Shown here: piece by piece, positions 55,571-64,000 of the stretch
Layout: each line of letters begins with the position of its first letter
How positions within the stretch are numbered: the first letter of the stretch is position 1
NCBI RefSeq assembly: GCF_004217545.1
Contig: NZ_SHKY01000002.1
Location: 124,001 to 188,000 of the forward strand
Length of the DNA: 64,000 bases
Reading direction: 5' to 3'
Source: Krasilnikovia cinnamomea
GTDB lineage: Bacteria; Actinomycetota; Actinomycetes; Mycobacteriales; Micromonosporaceae
Notes under the pieces: generated by a model
Database searches by the model: none
What the model saw: only the letters and a program-made list of their open reading frames with translations
Told to the model about the DNA's origin: nothing
Made by a program: the position numbers and the translations under genes

Positions 55571-58500
55571 CCCGCTGGTGGAGACCGCCCGAGCCGGTCG
55601 GACAGACGGTGACCGGCAGTGTCGTCTTCGGCGACATCGTGCAGATCACCGGTGTCGGCGGGGACGTGACGGTCAGCCTGGACCGGCCCCCGTACCAGGT
55701 CGCTGCGGCTGACGACAGGCCGGTGCCGGTCAGTGCGGAACGGGCCTGTCGTCAGCCGAGCCGCCTGCTGCTGGCCCGGCACCAGATCGTGCCGTTCACC
55801 GGACGGGAACGCACCCTCGACACCCTCGCCGCGTGGACCAGCGCCACTACGCCGGTCGCGGCGGTGCTGGTGCACGGGGCGGGTGGGCAGGGCAAGACCC
55901 GTCTCGCCGCGCACGTCAGCAGCCAATGCGCGGCCGCAGGGTGGACAACGTGGCAGGTTACCCACACCCCGACCCCGGTCGCCGGTAGCGCCGCGGCGGT
56001 GTCGAGGGTGGAGTTGACCAGCGGCGCGGTCCTGGCAGTCGTGGACTACGCCGACCGGTGGCCCGCCTCCGCCCTGCTCGCGCTGCTCACCCAACTGCGG
56101 GACCTGCACGCGCGGGCGGGAACCCAGGTACGGGTGCTAATGCTGGCCCGCTCGGACGGCTACTGGTGGCCGGCTCTGGCCGACCGGGCCGACAGCGACC
56201 TCGGGATCGAGGTCGACCAGTGGAAGCTCCCGACGCTGGCCGCCGACAGCGACGACGACCGGCCCGCCTTGTTCGCCGCCGCCGCCGACCGGTTCGCGAC
56301 CGCCCTGAACCTGGAACACGCCGCCGCCGGCTGGCCGGTGCCGGATCTGACCGGGGACGCGTTCGGGCAAATCCTGGCCGTGCACATGGCCGCGCTGGCC
56401 ACCGTGGACGCCACCCGGAACGGGCACGACCTACCGGCCGATCCCGACGCGGTGTCGGCATATCTGCTACGCCGGGAACAGGCGTACTGGCAGCACCTGC
56501 ACACCCGGGCCGAGGCGCCCGTGCAAACCTCGCCTGAGGTGATGCACCGGACGGTGTTCGCCGCGACCCTGACCGGTGCCCAAGCCCGCCCGGCCGGTAG
56601 GCAAGCACTCGCCTGCGCCGGATTCGCCGGCTCCGCCGCGGCCGCGGACCAGATCATCGACGACCACACCACCTGCTACCCGCCGACCAATAACAGCACC
56701 GTGTTCGAACCGCTGCACCCCGACCGGCTCGGCGAAGACCTCATCGCCCTGTCCACCCCCGGCCACGGCCACACCGGCGTCACCCGGCTGGAACGCGACT
56801 GGACACCCGAGACCATCACCCGCCTGCTCGCCGCGAGCCACCCACAGACACCGGTATGGGTCTCGGGCATGGTGACCGTGCTGGTCGAGACCGCCCGGCG
56901 CTGGCCCCACATCGCCACCGGCGTGCTGTACCCGATCGTCCGCGAGAATCCCCAGACGGTGATCGCCGCGGGTGGGGCCACCCTCACCCGGCTGACGAGC
57001 ATCCCCGACCTCGATCCGGCCATCCTGGAAACCCTCGAACCTCTGCTACCCGCCGACCGGCACATTGACCTGGACATCGCCGCAGCGGCGATCACGAGCG
57101 TCCTTACCCCCCACCGCCTTGCCCGGGCCACCAACCCCGCTGAACAGGCCCACTTGTACGCCACCCACGCCGGCCGCCTCGCCAACGCCGGTCGCCGCCA
57201 GGAAGGCCTGGCGGCGACCGAGGAAGCCGTGGCCATCCGGCGTCGGCTGGCCGAAACCAACCCGGACGCCTACCTACCCAACCTCGCCGAATCGTTGATC
57301 AACCTCGGCACCTTCCTGTCCTGGCTGGGTCGGCGGGAGCAGGCCCTGGCGCCGACCGAGGAAGCCGTGGCCATCCAGCGTCGGCTGGCCGAAACCAACC
57401 CGGACGCCTACCTACCCAACCTCGCCACATCGTTGAACAACCTCGGCACCTTCCTGTCCGGGCTGGGCCGCCGGGAGCAGGCCCTGGCGCCGACCGAGGA
57501 AGCCGTGGCCATCCAGCGTCGGCTGGCCGAAACCAACCCGGACGCCTACCTACCCAACCTCGCCACATCGTTAAGCAACCTCGGCGCGTCTCTGTCTGAG
57601 GCGGGGCACCGGGATGAGGCCTTGGCGCCGATCGAGGAAGCCGTGGCCATCCAGCGTCGGCTGGCCGAAACCAACCCGGACGCCTACCTACCCAACCTCG
57701 CCACGTCGTTGAGCAACTTCGGCGAGTCTCTGTCTGGCGTAAGCCGCTACGACGAGGCCCTGGTACTGGCCGAGGAAGCCACTAGCACCTGGCGCCGGCT
57801 GGCCGAAACCAACCCGGACGCCTACCTACCCAACCTCGCCATGTCCTTGAATAACCTCGGCACCTTCCTGTCCGGGCTGGGCCGCCGGGAGCAGGCCCTG
57901 GCGCCGACCGAGGAAGCCACCGGCATCTACCGCCGGCTGGCCGAGGTCATCCCAGCCGCCTACCTACCCGACCTCGCCATGTCGTTAAGCAACCTCGGTG
58001 TCAAACTGTCCAAAGTCGGACGCCGGGATGAGGCGCTGGCGCCGGCCGAGGAAGCCGTGGCCATCCGGCGCAGGCTGGCCGAAACCAACCCGGACGCCCA
58101 CCTACCCGACCTCGCCATGTCGTTGCACAACCTCGTCAACCGGCTATCCGAGGTGGGGCGCCGAGATGAGGCCCTGGCACCGGCCGAGGAAGCCGTGGCC
58201 ATCCGGCGCAGGCTGGCCGAAACCAACCCGGACGCCCACCTACCCGACCTCGCCGCGTCGCTGCATAACCTGGGCATTGGCCTGTCTGAGGTGGGCCGCC
58301 GGAACGAAGCCTTGGCGCTGACCGAGGAAGCCGTGGCCATCCGGCGCAGGCTGGCCGAAACCAACCCGGACGCCCACCTACCCGACCTCGCCGCGTCGTT
58401 AATGAGCCTCGGTATCGGTTTGTCGAAGGTGGGCCGCCGGAACGAAGCCTTGGCGCTGACCGAGGAAGCCGTGGCCATCCGGCGCAGGCTGGCCGAAACC

Positions 58501-60678
58501 AACCCGGACGCCCACCTACCCGACCTCGCCGCGTCGTTAATGAGCCTCGGTATCGGTTTGTCGAAGGTGGGCCGCCGGAACGAAGCCTTGGCGCTGACCG
58601 AGGAAGCCGTGGCCATCCGGCGCAGGCTGGCCGAAACCAACCCGGACGCCCACCTACCCGACCTCGCCATATCGTTGATCAACCTCGGCATCGGTTTGTC
58701 TGAGGTGGGCCGCCGGGATGAGGCTCCGGCACTTGTCGGGGAAGCCACCGGCATCTACCGCCGGTTGGCCGAGGTCAACCCGGACGCCTACCTACCCGAC
58801 CTCGCCAGGTCGCTGTGGGCGTACGCCTGGGTATGCGTAAGTGTGAAAAGGAACGTTCCCGCAGCGCTGAACGCCGCCACTGAGGCGATCAGAATCTACG
58901 AACCATTGGCTAACCGCCTGCCACAGACTTTCACAGGACCATTGATTGCGGCCTACCAGACGGCCGCCGACATCCTCGTAGAACTCGGTCACACCAAGGA
59001 CGCGGCCGACCTACGCCGGCGAATCGAGGCAGCTCGGGCACAGCGCGAGAGTAGGCGCCGGTTCAACCAGCTCGATGTAGTGGGAAGCGGCCCAGAAGCG
59101 CTGAGCCGGACCGACGAAGCGGTCACCAGTCGCAAGCAACTCGCGCAGGCGAACCCGACCGCACACCTACCTGATCTCGCCGCAGGACTGAACTCTCTCA
59201 GCATTCGGCTATCGATGGCCGGACAAGCGGAGGAATCTCTAGCCGCGGCCGAGGAAGCCGTGCACCTATACCGGCGGCTTATCGGTGCCCGCTCATCCGT
59301 TTACCTGTCCGGCCTCGCAGCGGCGTTGACTAACCTAGGCACCTCCCTGTCGCAGATGGGGCGCAAGGAGGAGGGCCGTGCAGCTACCGAGGAAGCCATC
59401 AGTCACTATCGACAGCTGGCCGAGAACGACCCGACCGCCCATCTGCCCGACCTCGCCGGAACGCTGATCAACCTCAGCACCGAGTTGTCGAGGCTGCAAC
59501 TTCCCCGAGAGGCATTGGCAGCTACGAGGGAAGCGGTCGCCCTTCATAGACAGCTAGCCGAGAAGAGTCCAACCGTCCGGTCGCCCGGCCTCGCAATGGC
59601 GTTGGTCATCCTCAGTATCCGGCTGTGGAAAGTTGAGCGCGGCGAGGAGGCCGTCGCTGCGGCCGAGGAAGCCGTTGCGATCGACCGGGAACTGGTCAAG
59701 GTCAACCCTGCCGTGCACCTTCCCCGCCTCGCTGACGCGTTGGGTAATCTAGGCGACCGACTAGCCGATCTGAGGCGTGGAGAAGAGGCCATTGCCCCGA
59801 CCCAGGAAGCCGCAACGATCCGCCGGCGGCTGGCTGAGGTCGACCCCGACGCCTACCTCCCCGACCTCGCAACCTTGCTGGACGACCTCGGTGTACGACT
59901 GGCGCAGGTGGGCCGCTGTGAAGAGGCTCTGGCACCCGGCGAGGAGGCTACCGGTCTATTTCGGCGGCTGGCTGAGGGGGACCCCGACGCCTACCTCCCC
60001 AGCCTCGCGATGTCGCTAAACAACCTTGGTGCCATGCTGGTGGAGCTGGGGCACAGTGACGAGGCCATTGCCCCGACCCAGGAAGCCGCAACGATCCGCC
60101 GGCGGCTGGCTGAGGTCGACCCCGACGCCTACCTCCCCGACCTCGCGATGTCGCTTAACAACCTCGGTACGGCCCTGTCGGAAATGGGCCGTACCGAGGA
60201 GGCCCTCGCCCTCTGTGAGGAGGCCGTCGGTCTATCTCGGCGGCTGGCTGAGGTCGACCCCGACGCCTACCTCCCCGACCTCGCGGCCTCGTTGAACGAC
60301 CTCGGCGTGAGGCTGGTACAGGTCGGCCGCTATGAAGAAGCCCTGGCGGCCGGCGAGGAGGCCATCGGTCTATCTCGGCGGCTCGCCGAGACCGATCCCG
60401 ATGCCTACCTCCCCAACCTCGCGATGTCGTTGTATGCGTACGGATGGGTGTGCGTGACTGTGGGAGCCAACTTCGATGCGGCTCTGGAAACGGTCACTGA
60501 GGCAGTCGACATTTACGAGCGTCTGGCCGAACAGCTGTCGGCTGTGTTCGCCGAGCGGCGGTTGTCCGCGTACTGGACTCTCGCTGACGTACTCGACGGT
60601 CTCGGTCGGACAGCCGAGGCCGCGGACATACGTCGACGACTCGATGAAGAGACCGGCATTGGACCAGATCATGGGTGA
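55567..60678 (+). CDS. Giant STAND-like NTPase with two TPR blocks (1703 aa)
   Basis: Start is GTG 55567, overlapping the upstream stop. Residues 10-40 carry the beta-type motif shared with the partner protein. A P-loop NTPase domain follows: VHGAGGQGKTRLAAHV near 104-115, Walker B LAVVDYAD near 157, RVLMLARSDGYWW. From about residue 552 come 12 repeats of exactly 46 residues (138 bp), several almost identical in DNA, each of the form EEAVAIRRRLAETNPDAYLP. A closing unit (SLWAYAWVCVSV to AADLRRRIEAA) follows at about 1080-1160. A second block of about 10 repeats starts at 1183 and ends with its own closing unit (SLYAYGWVCVTV to AADIRRRLDEE). STAND-type proteins sense ligands and oligomerise; a defence or signalling role is plausible. 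Confidence 0.8.
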   Translation: MTRWWRPPEPVGQTVTGSVVFGDIVQITGVGGDVTVSLDRPPYQVAAADDRPVPVSAERACRQPSRLLLARHQIVPFTGRERTLDTLAAWTSATTPVAAVLVHGAGGQGKTRLAAHVSSQCAAAGWTTWQVTHTPTPVAGSAAAVSRVELTSGAVLAVVDYADRWPASALLALLTQLRDLHARAGTQVRVLMLARSDGYWWPALADRADSDLGIEVDQWKLPTLAADSDDDRPALFAAAADRFATALNLEHAAAGWPVPDLTGDAFGQILAVHMAALATVDATRNGHDLPADPDAVSAYLLRREQAYWQHLHTRAEAPVQTSPEVMHRTVFAATLTGAQARPAGRQALACAGFAGSAAAADQIIDDHTTCYPPTNNSTVFEPLHPDRLGEDLIALSTPGHGHTGVTRLERDWTPETITRLLAASHPQTPVWVSGMVTVLVETARRWPHIATGVLYPIVRENPQTVIAAGGATLTRLTSIPDLDPAILETLEPLLPADRHIDLDIAAAAITSVLTPHRLARATNPAEQAHLYATHAGRLANAGRRQEGLAATEEAVAIRRRLAETNPDAYLPNLAESLINLGTFLSWLGRREQALAPTEEAVAIQRRLAETNPDAYLPNLATSLNNLGTFLSGLGRREQALAPTEEAVAIQRRLAETNPDAYLPNLATSLSNLGASLSEAGHRDEALAPIEEAVAIQRRLAETNPDAYLPNLATSLSNFGESLSGVSRYDEALVLAEEATSTWRRLAETNPDAYLPNLAMSLNNLGTFLSGLGRREQALAPTEEATGIYRRLAEVIPAAYLPDLAMSLSNLGVKLSKVGRRDEALAPAEEAVAIRRRLAETNPDAHLPDLAMSLHNLVNRLSEVGRRDEALAPAEEAVAIRRRLAETNPDAHLPDLAASLHNLGIGLSEVGRRNEALALTEEAVAIRRRLAETNPDAHLPDLAASLMSLGIGLSKVGRRNEALALTEEAVAIRRRLAETNPDAHLPDLAASLMSLGIGLSKVGRRNEALALTEEAVAIRRRLAETNPDAHLPDLAISLINLGIGLSEVGRRDEAPALVGEATGIYRRLAEVNPDAYLPDLARSLWAYAWVCVSVKRNVPAALNAATEAIRIYEPLANRLPQTFTGPLIAAYQTAADILVELGHTKDAADLRRRIEAARAQRESRRRFNQLDVVGSGPEALSRTDEAVTSRKQLAQANPTAHLPDLAAGLNSLSIRLSMAGQAEESLAAAEEAVHLYRRLIGARSSVYLSGLAAALTNLGTSLSQMGRKEEGRAATEEAISHYRQLAENDPTAHLPDLAGTLINLSTELSRLQLPREALAATREAVALHRQLAEKSPTVRSPGLAMALVILSIRLWKVERGEEAVAAAEEAVAIDRELVKVNPAVHLPRLADALGNLGDRLADLRRGEEAIAPTQEAATIRRRLAEVDPDAYLPDLATLLDDLGVRLAQVGRCEEALAPGEEATGLFRRLAEGDPDAYLPSLAMSLNNLGAMLVELGHSDEAIAPTQEAATIRRRLAEVDPDAYLPDLAMSLNNLGTALSEMGRTEEALALCEEAVGLSRRLAEVDPDAYLPDLAASLNDLGVRLVQVGRYEEALAAGEEAIGLSRRLAETDPDAYLPNLAMSLYAYGWVCVTVGANFDAALETVTEAVDIYERLAEQLSAVFAERRLSAYWTLADVLDGLGRTAEAADIRRRLDEETGIGPDHG
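57220..58875 (+). repeat. Tandem 138-bp repeats inside the TPR gene (block 1, 12 units)
   Basis: The units start at 57220 and continue every 138 bp to 58738. Units 1-4 and 7-11 are nearly identical in DNA, including synonymous positions, which points to recent duplication or gene conversion. Units in block 2 (59113-60490) are more diverged. Confidence 0.88.
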
Positions 60679-60680
60679 CA

Positions 60681-60716
60681 GTTGCCTTCAGGGAAGGTCC
60701 CTTCTGTGAAGGCAAC
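60681..60716 (+). terminator. Strong hairpin after the TPR gene
   Basis: The arms GTTGCCTTCA and TGAAGGCAAC (10 bp perfect) enclose a second stem from GGGAAG and CCCTTC. It begins 2 bp after the stop at 60678. No long T-tract is present, so it may be a two-way terminator or an mRNA-stabilising structure. Confidence 0.65.
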
Positions 60717-60742
60717 CGGTAACCTGACGACATGACCGCCCA

Positions 60743-60780
60743 GGGGGCCCCACGCTTGGGTAGCTGTCACCAGCCCCAAA
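60743..60780 (+). repeat. Possible left inverted repeat of Tn3 element 2
   Basis: The 38 bp begin with GGGGGCCC and end in TGTCACCAGCCCCAAA. The inner 16 bases match those at the left end of element 1 except for one. It lies upstream of the second transposase in the same relation. Matching right ends were not found within the window. Confidence 0.4.
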
Positions 60781-60835
60781 GTTGCTGACGGGTAGGTTCC
60801 GGGCGTGTGACTTCGCGGCGCGGCCCGAACCTGGG

Positions 60836-61105
60836 CTACGGCGAGGGGTTATGGCGGTTGCGGCCGGGGGTTAGCCATGCCTGTCTGGGGTGCTGTCGTC
60901 GTCGAGTGGTTTCGGGGTCGTCGTCGTGGACGCGGTGGGCGTCGGCGTCGTAGATGAGGTAGTTGCCGTCGGTGTCGCGGGCGGGGGTGATGGCCTCGTG
61001 GTCGACGCCGAGCACGACGGTGGTCACCTGTTCGTGTTCGATGTGGTCGTCGATGTCGACGCAGACCATCACCGGTAGTTCGAAGCGGACCCAGCGACGC
61101 GTCAC
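60836..61105 (-). CDS. Small protein of unknown function inside Tn3 element 2
   Basis: This 89-residue protein uses GTG at 61105, since AGGAGGAACACC is an excellent ribosome-binding site (the frame is open to 61126). It is acidic with strands and a short helix: VRFELPVMVCVDIDDHIEH, TTVVLGVDHEAI, YLIYDADAHRVHDDD. It reads away from the transposase and lies between the candidate left end and tnpA. It may be a passenger or a regulator; no family recognised. Confidence 0.6.
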   Translation of the reverse strand: MTRRWVRFELPVMVCVDIDDHIEHEQVTTVVLGVDHEAITPARDTDGNYLIYDADAHRVHDDDPETTRRRQHPRQAWLTPGRNRHNPSP

Positions 61106-61238
61106 GGTGTTCCTCCTGCTCATCAACCCGATGGCCCCGGCGGGTGCGGGGCCCGGGCGGTGGGCGGGCGGGCCGGGAGCCCTTGCGGCGTTCGATGGAC
61201 TCTATGCCTGCCCGGTGGGTGTCTGGCAGCCTGGCGCG

Positions 61239-64000
61239 GTGCGTCGTGAGTGGAGTCTGGAAGATCTGATCGATGCGTGGACGCTGGTCGACGCGGACCG
61301 GGAACTGATCGGCAACAAGTACGGGCCGACGAAGCTCGGCTTCGCGGTGATCTTGAAGTTTTTCGAGATCGAGGGCCGGTTCCCGCGTCATGCCGGGGAG
61401 GTCCCGGCGGCCGCGGTCGAGTTCGTGGCCCGGCAGGTGAAGGTCGAGGCGGCGGCGTTCGGCACGTACCTGTTCACGGGCAGCACGATCGAGTACCACC
61501 GGGCGCAGATCAGGCGGGCGTTGCGGTTTAGGGAGTGCACGGTCGCCGACGCCGAGGCGCTGACCGGGTGGCTGGCCGAGCAGGTCTGCCCGTCGGAGCT
61601 GAGCCCGGACCGGCACTGTCAGGCCTTGCTGCTGCGGTGCCGCTCGCAGCGGATCGAGCCGCCGACCCCGGGCCGTATCGACCGGATCATCGCCAGCGCT
61701 GCCGAGGCCGCCGACAACCGGTTCTGCGCCACGACCGTCGCCCGGCTGTCGGCCGCCGTCGCGGTGGCGCGGCTGGAGGCTCTCGTTGCCCCGGCCGACG
61801 ACGAGGACGAGGAGCGCGACGAGGGCGGCGACGAGGTGCCGGTGGAGGGTGCGGCGGGGCTGTTGGCCGAGATCAAGGCCGATCCGGGGCGGCCGGGGCT
61901 GGAGACGTTCCTGGACGAGGTCGCGAAGCTGCGCCGGGTCCGCAGTCTCGGGTTGCCGGTGGACTTGTTCGCCGACGTCGCGGAGCGGCGGGTGACGCTG
62001 TGGCGCAACCGGGCCGCGCTGGCGGCCCCGTCGGCGATGCGCCGTGACCACGCCGACCAGGTGCGCCAGACGCTGCTTGCTGCGTTGTGCTGGCGTCGGC
62101 AGACGGAGCTGACCGACTCGCTGGTGGACCTGTTCATCACCCTCGTCCGGACGATCAACACCCGGGCGGTGAACAAGGTCAACAAGACGGTGGAGGCGGA
62201 GATCCGCCGCGTTTTGGGCAAGGAGGGCATCCTGTTCAAGGTCGCGGAGGCCGCCGTCGAGCATCCCGACGCGACCGTGCGGGAGGCGGTCTATCCGGCG
62301 GTCGACGGCGGGGAACAGACGTTGCGGGCGCTGGTCGCCGAGGCGAAGGCGAACAAGAACGCGATGAAGGCGAAGGTCCGGACCGTGCTGGAGTCGTCGT
62401 ACTCCAACTACTACCGGCGGATGCTGCCGCAGGTGCTGTCCAGCATGGATTTTCGGTGTAACAACACCGCGTACCGGCCGGTGATGGACGCGGTGGACCT
62501 GCTGCGCCGCTACGCCGACCGGCCGAAGCAGCCGTACGACGCGGCCGAGGTCATCCCGATCGACGGGGTGGTGCCTGCCGACTGGCGGGAGGCGATCTAC
62601 AACAAGTCCGGCAAGATCATCCGCACCTCGTACGAGTTGTGCGTGCTCAGCGCCCTGTCGGCGGCGATCCGCCGCCGCGAGATCTGGGTCCACGGGGCGG
62701 GCAAGTGGCGCGACCCGGAGGCGGACCTGCCGCGGGACTTCGACCTGGCCCGTGACGTGCACTACGCCGAGATCGCCCAGCCCACCGACCCGACCGTGTT
62801 CACCGACACCGTCAAAGCCCGCCTGGACGCCGCGCTGGCCGGCCTGGCGACCGGCTTGCGCGACGGCACCACCGGCGGGGTCCGGGTCACCACCCGCCGC
62901 AACCAGGTATGGATTTCCGTGCCGCGGCTGGCCGCGCTGCCCGAACCGCCGACGCTGGTGGAGTTGAAGGCCGAACTGGTGCGCCGGTGGGGTGTCGTCG
63001 ACCTGCTCGACATCGCCAAGGAGACGTTCTGGCTGACCGGCTGCGACGGCGAGTTCACCTCCCTGGCGTCGCGGGAGCACCTCGGCCGCGACGAACTCCG
63101 CGTACGCCTGCTCCTTGTCCTGTATGGGCTCGGCACCAACGTCGGGGTGAAACGGATCGCCGCGGCCGGCGACCACGGCCTGAGCGAGGCCCAGCTGCGC
63201 CGGACCCGCAAGCTGTACGTCAACCGCGACGGGCTGCGCCGGGCCGTCGCCGCGGTGGTCAACGACACCTTCGCCAGCCGGGACCAGCGTTGGTGGGGCA
63301 CCGGGACGGCCTGCGCCTCGGACTCGAAGAAGTTCGGATCATGGGACGCCAACCTCAACACCGAATGGCACGCCCGCTACGGCGGTCCCGGCATCATGAT
63401 CTACTGGCACGTCGAACGCAAGAGCGTCTGCGTGTATTCGCAGGTCAAGACGTGTTCGTCGTCGGAAGTCGCGGCGATGATGGAGGGCCTGATCCGGCAC
63501 GCCGCCGACATCGACTCGGCGATCGAGGCGAACTACACCGACACGCACGGCGCCAGCATCGTCGGGTTCGCGTTCTGCCACCTGCTCGGCTACCGGCTGC
63601 TGCCCCGGCTGAAGAACATCGGCTCCGCCCGGCTGTACCGGCCCGGCGACGGCGCCACCTACCCGGGCCTGGAGACGGTGCTGTCCCGGCCGATCAAATG
63701 GGACCTGATCAACCAGCAGTACGACCAGATGATCAAATACGCGCGGGCGTTGCAGCTGGGCACCGCCGAAGCCGAGCAGGTGCTACGCCGGTTCACCCGG
63801 GGCGGCCCGAAACACCCCACCTACGCGGCGATCGAGGAACTCGGCCGGGCCATCCGGACGATCTTCATCTGCGAGTACCTGTCATCGGAGGCGCTGCGCC
63901 GGGAGATTCACGGCGGGCTACAGGTCGTCGAGCAGTGGAACAGCGGCAACACGGCCATCTTCTACGGCAAGGACGCCGAACTGACCGGCCCGGACCGCGA
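61239..64000 (+). CDS. tnpA: Tn3-family transposase, copy 2 (3' end beyond the window)
   Basis: The frame is open from GTG 61239 to the window end: 920 complete codons without a stop, so about 60-70 residues are missing. GTG 61215 is an alternative start. The N terminus (LEDLIDAWTLVDADRELIGN) and EYHRAQIRRALRFRECTVAD parallel copy 1. The catalytic residues are in SDSKKFGSWDANLN, NYTDTHGASIVGF and QVVEQWNSGN. It is clearly diverged from copy 1, with differences throughout, so the two did not arise by recent duplication. A long antisense frame over it is a codon-bias shadow. Confidence 0.93.
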   Translation, partial: MRREWSLEDLIDAWTLVDADRELIGNKYGPTKLGFAVILKFFEIEGRFPRHAGEVPAAAVEFVARQVKVEAAAFGTYLFTGSTIEYHRAQIRRALRFRECTVADAEALTGWLAEQVCPSELSPDRHCQALLLRCRSQRIEPPTPGRIDRIIASAAEAADNRFCATTVARLSAAVAVARLEALVAPADDEDEERDEGGDEVPVEGAAGLLAEIKADPGRPGLETFLDEVAKLRRVRSLGLPVDLFADVAERRVTLWRNRAALAAPSAMRRDHADQVRQTLLAALCWRRQTELTDSLVDLFITLVRTINTRAVNKVNKTVEAEIRRVLGKEGILFKVAEAAVEHPDATVREAVYPAVDGGEQTLRALVAEAKANKNAMKAKVRTVLESSYSNYYRRMLPQVLSSMDFRCNNTAYRPVMDAVDLLRRYADRPKQPYDAAEVIPIDGVVPADWREAIYNKSGKIIRTSYELCVLSALSAAIRRREIWVHGAGKWRDPEADLPRDFDLARDVHYAEIAQPTDPTVFTDTVKARLDAALAGLATGLRDGTTGGVRVTTRRNQVWISVPRLAALPEPPTLVELKAELVRRWGVVDLLDIAKETFWLTGCDGEFTSLASREHLGRDELRVRLLLVLYGLGTNVGVKRIAAAGDHGLSEAQLRRTRKLYVNRDGLRRAVAAVVNDTFASRDQRWWGTGTACASDSKKFGSWDANLNTEWHARYGGPGIMIYWHVERKSVCVYSQVKTCSSSEVAAMMEGLIRHAADIDSAIEANYTDTHGASIVGFAFCHLLGYRLLPRLKNIGSARLYRPGDGATYPGLETVLSRPIKWDLINQQYDQMIKYARALQLGTAEAEQVLRRFTRGGPKHPTYAAIEELGRAIRTIFICEYLSSEALRREIHGGLQVVEQWNSGNTAIFYGKDAELTGPDR

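Noticed and set aside
60849..63176. 775-codon minus-strand frame opposite transposase 2
   Set aside because: Antisense shadow of the DDE transposase; no start signal or domain.
1..64000. tRNA, rRNA or riboswitch genes
   Set aside because: I looked for cloverleaf-like stretches and conserved rRNA segments and saw none. A covariance-model search would be needed to exclude small RNAs.

Overview
The window is uniformly high-GC, with frequent GTG starts and dense, translationally coupled operons. This fits an actinomycete. The family is an inference; a Micromonosporaceae-type host would suit the gene set. Much of it reads as the backbone of a large conjugative plasmid (or plasmid-derived element). 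It carries a RepA-type initiator beside an iteron cluster, parAB with palindromic parS-like sites, an FtsK/VirD4-type coupling protein, a Tcp/VirB-type type IV secretion operon, and a tyrosine recombinase. Insertion elements and Tn3-family transposons are layered on this.

Layout. 1-308: 3' end of a prepilin peptidase gene. 561-7090: type I-G (old I-U) CRISPR effector operon (csb1, csb2, cas3 with a C-terminal HD domain, and a 323-residue accessory subunit). 7270-9810: a CRISPR array of about 23 unusually divergent 36-bp repeats, split by an IS5-family (IS427-like) element inside a repeat. No cas1, cas2 or cas4 is visible. 9882-12201: minus-strand ADP-ribosylglycohydrolase, HExxH peptidase, double-HTH XRE regulator and a small protein behind a 32-bp palindrome. 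12276-20064: minus-strand operon of a ParB-like protein, a DUF4417-like cysteine-rich protein, and two large proteins sharing the same N-terminal tag but ending in a kinase-like and a possible ADP-ribosyltransferase-like domain. 20408-25124: membrane protein, replication-relaxation protein, coupling ATPase. 25420-28310: iterons, lipoprotein, repA. 28324-37378: secretion operon and a sigma-like gene. 37379-38641: 1.26 kb of non-coding DNA packed with short repeats. 38642-46696: membrane/HTH protein, HTH protein, endonuclease VII-like protein, parB, parA, recombinase. 46840-51834: coiled-coil protein, HNH endonuclease, response regulator, sigma-like protein, small membrane protein. 52091-64000: two diverged Tn3 transposases flanking a membrane protein plus a giant P-loop/TPR protein.

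How parts may work together. A bipartite element (CACCAAGCGCAT, 10 nt, CTGGAGTACA on the plus strand) lies in front of exactly three minus-strand operons: the effector-like operon, the coupling-protein operon and the secretion operon. The sigma-like gene ends just upstream of the third copy. This suggests, by inference only, that the tagged kinase/ART-like proteins are expressed with conjugation and may be delivered or used during transfer. The second unusual system is the 55136-60678 pair: a two-helix membrane protein and a 1703-residue STAND-like NTPase whose TPR domain is internally duplicated. The two proteins share a short beta-type motif.
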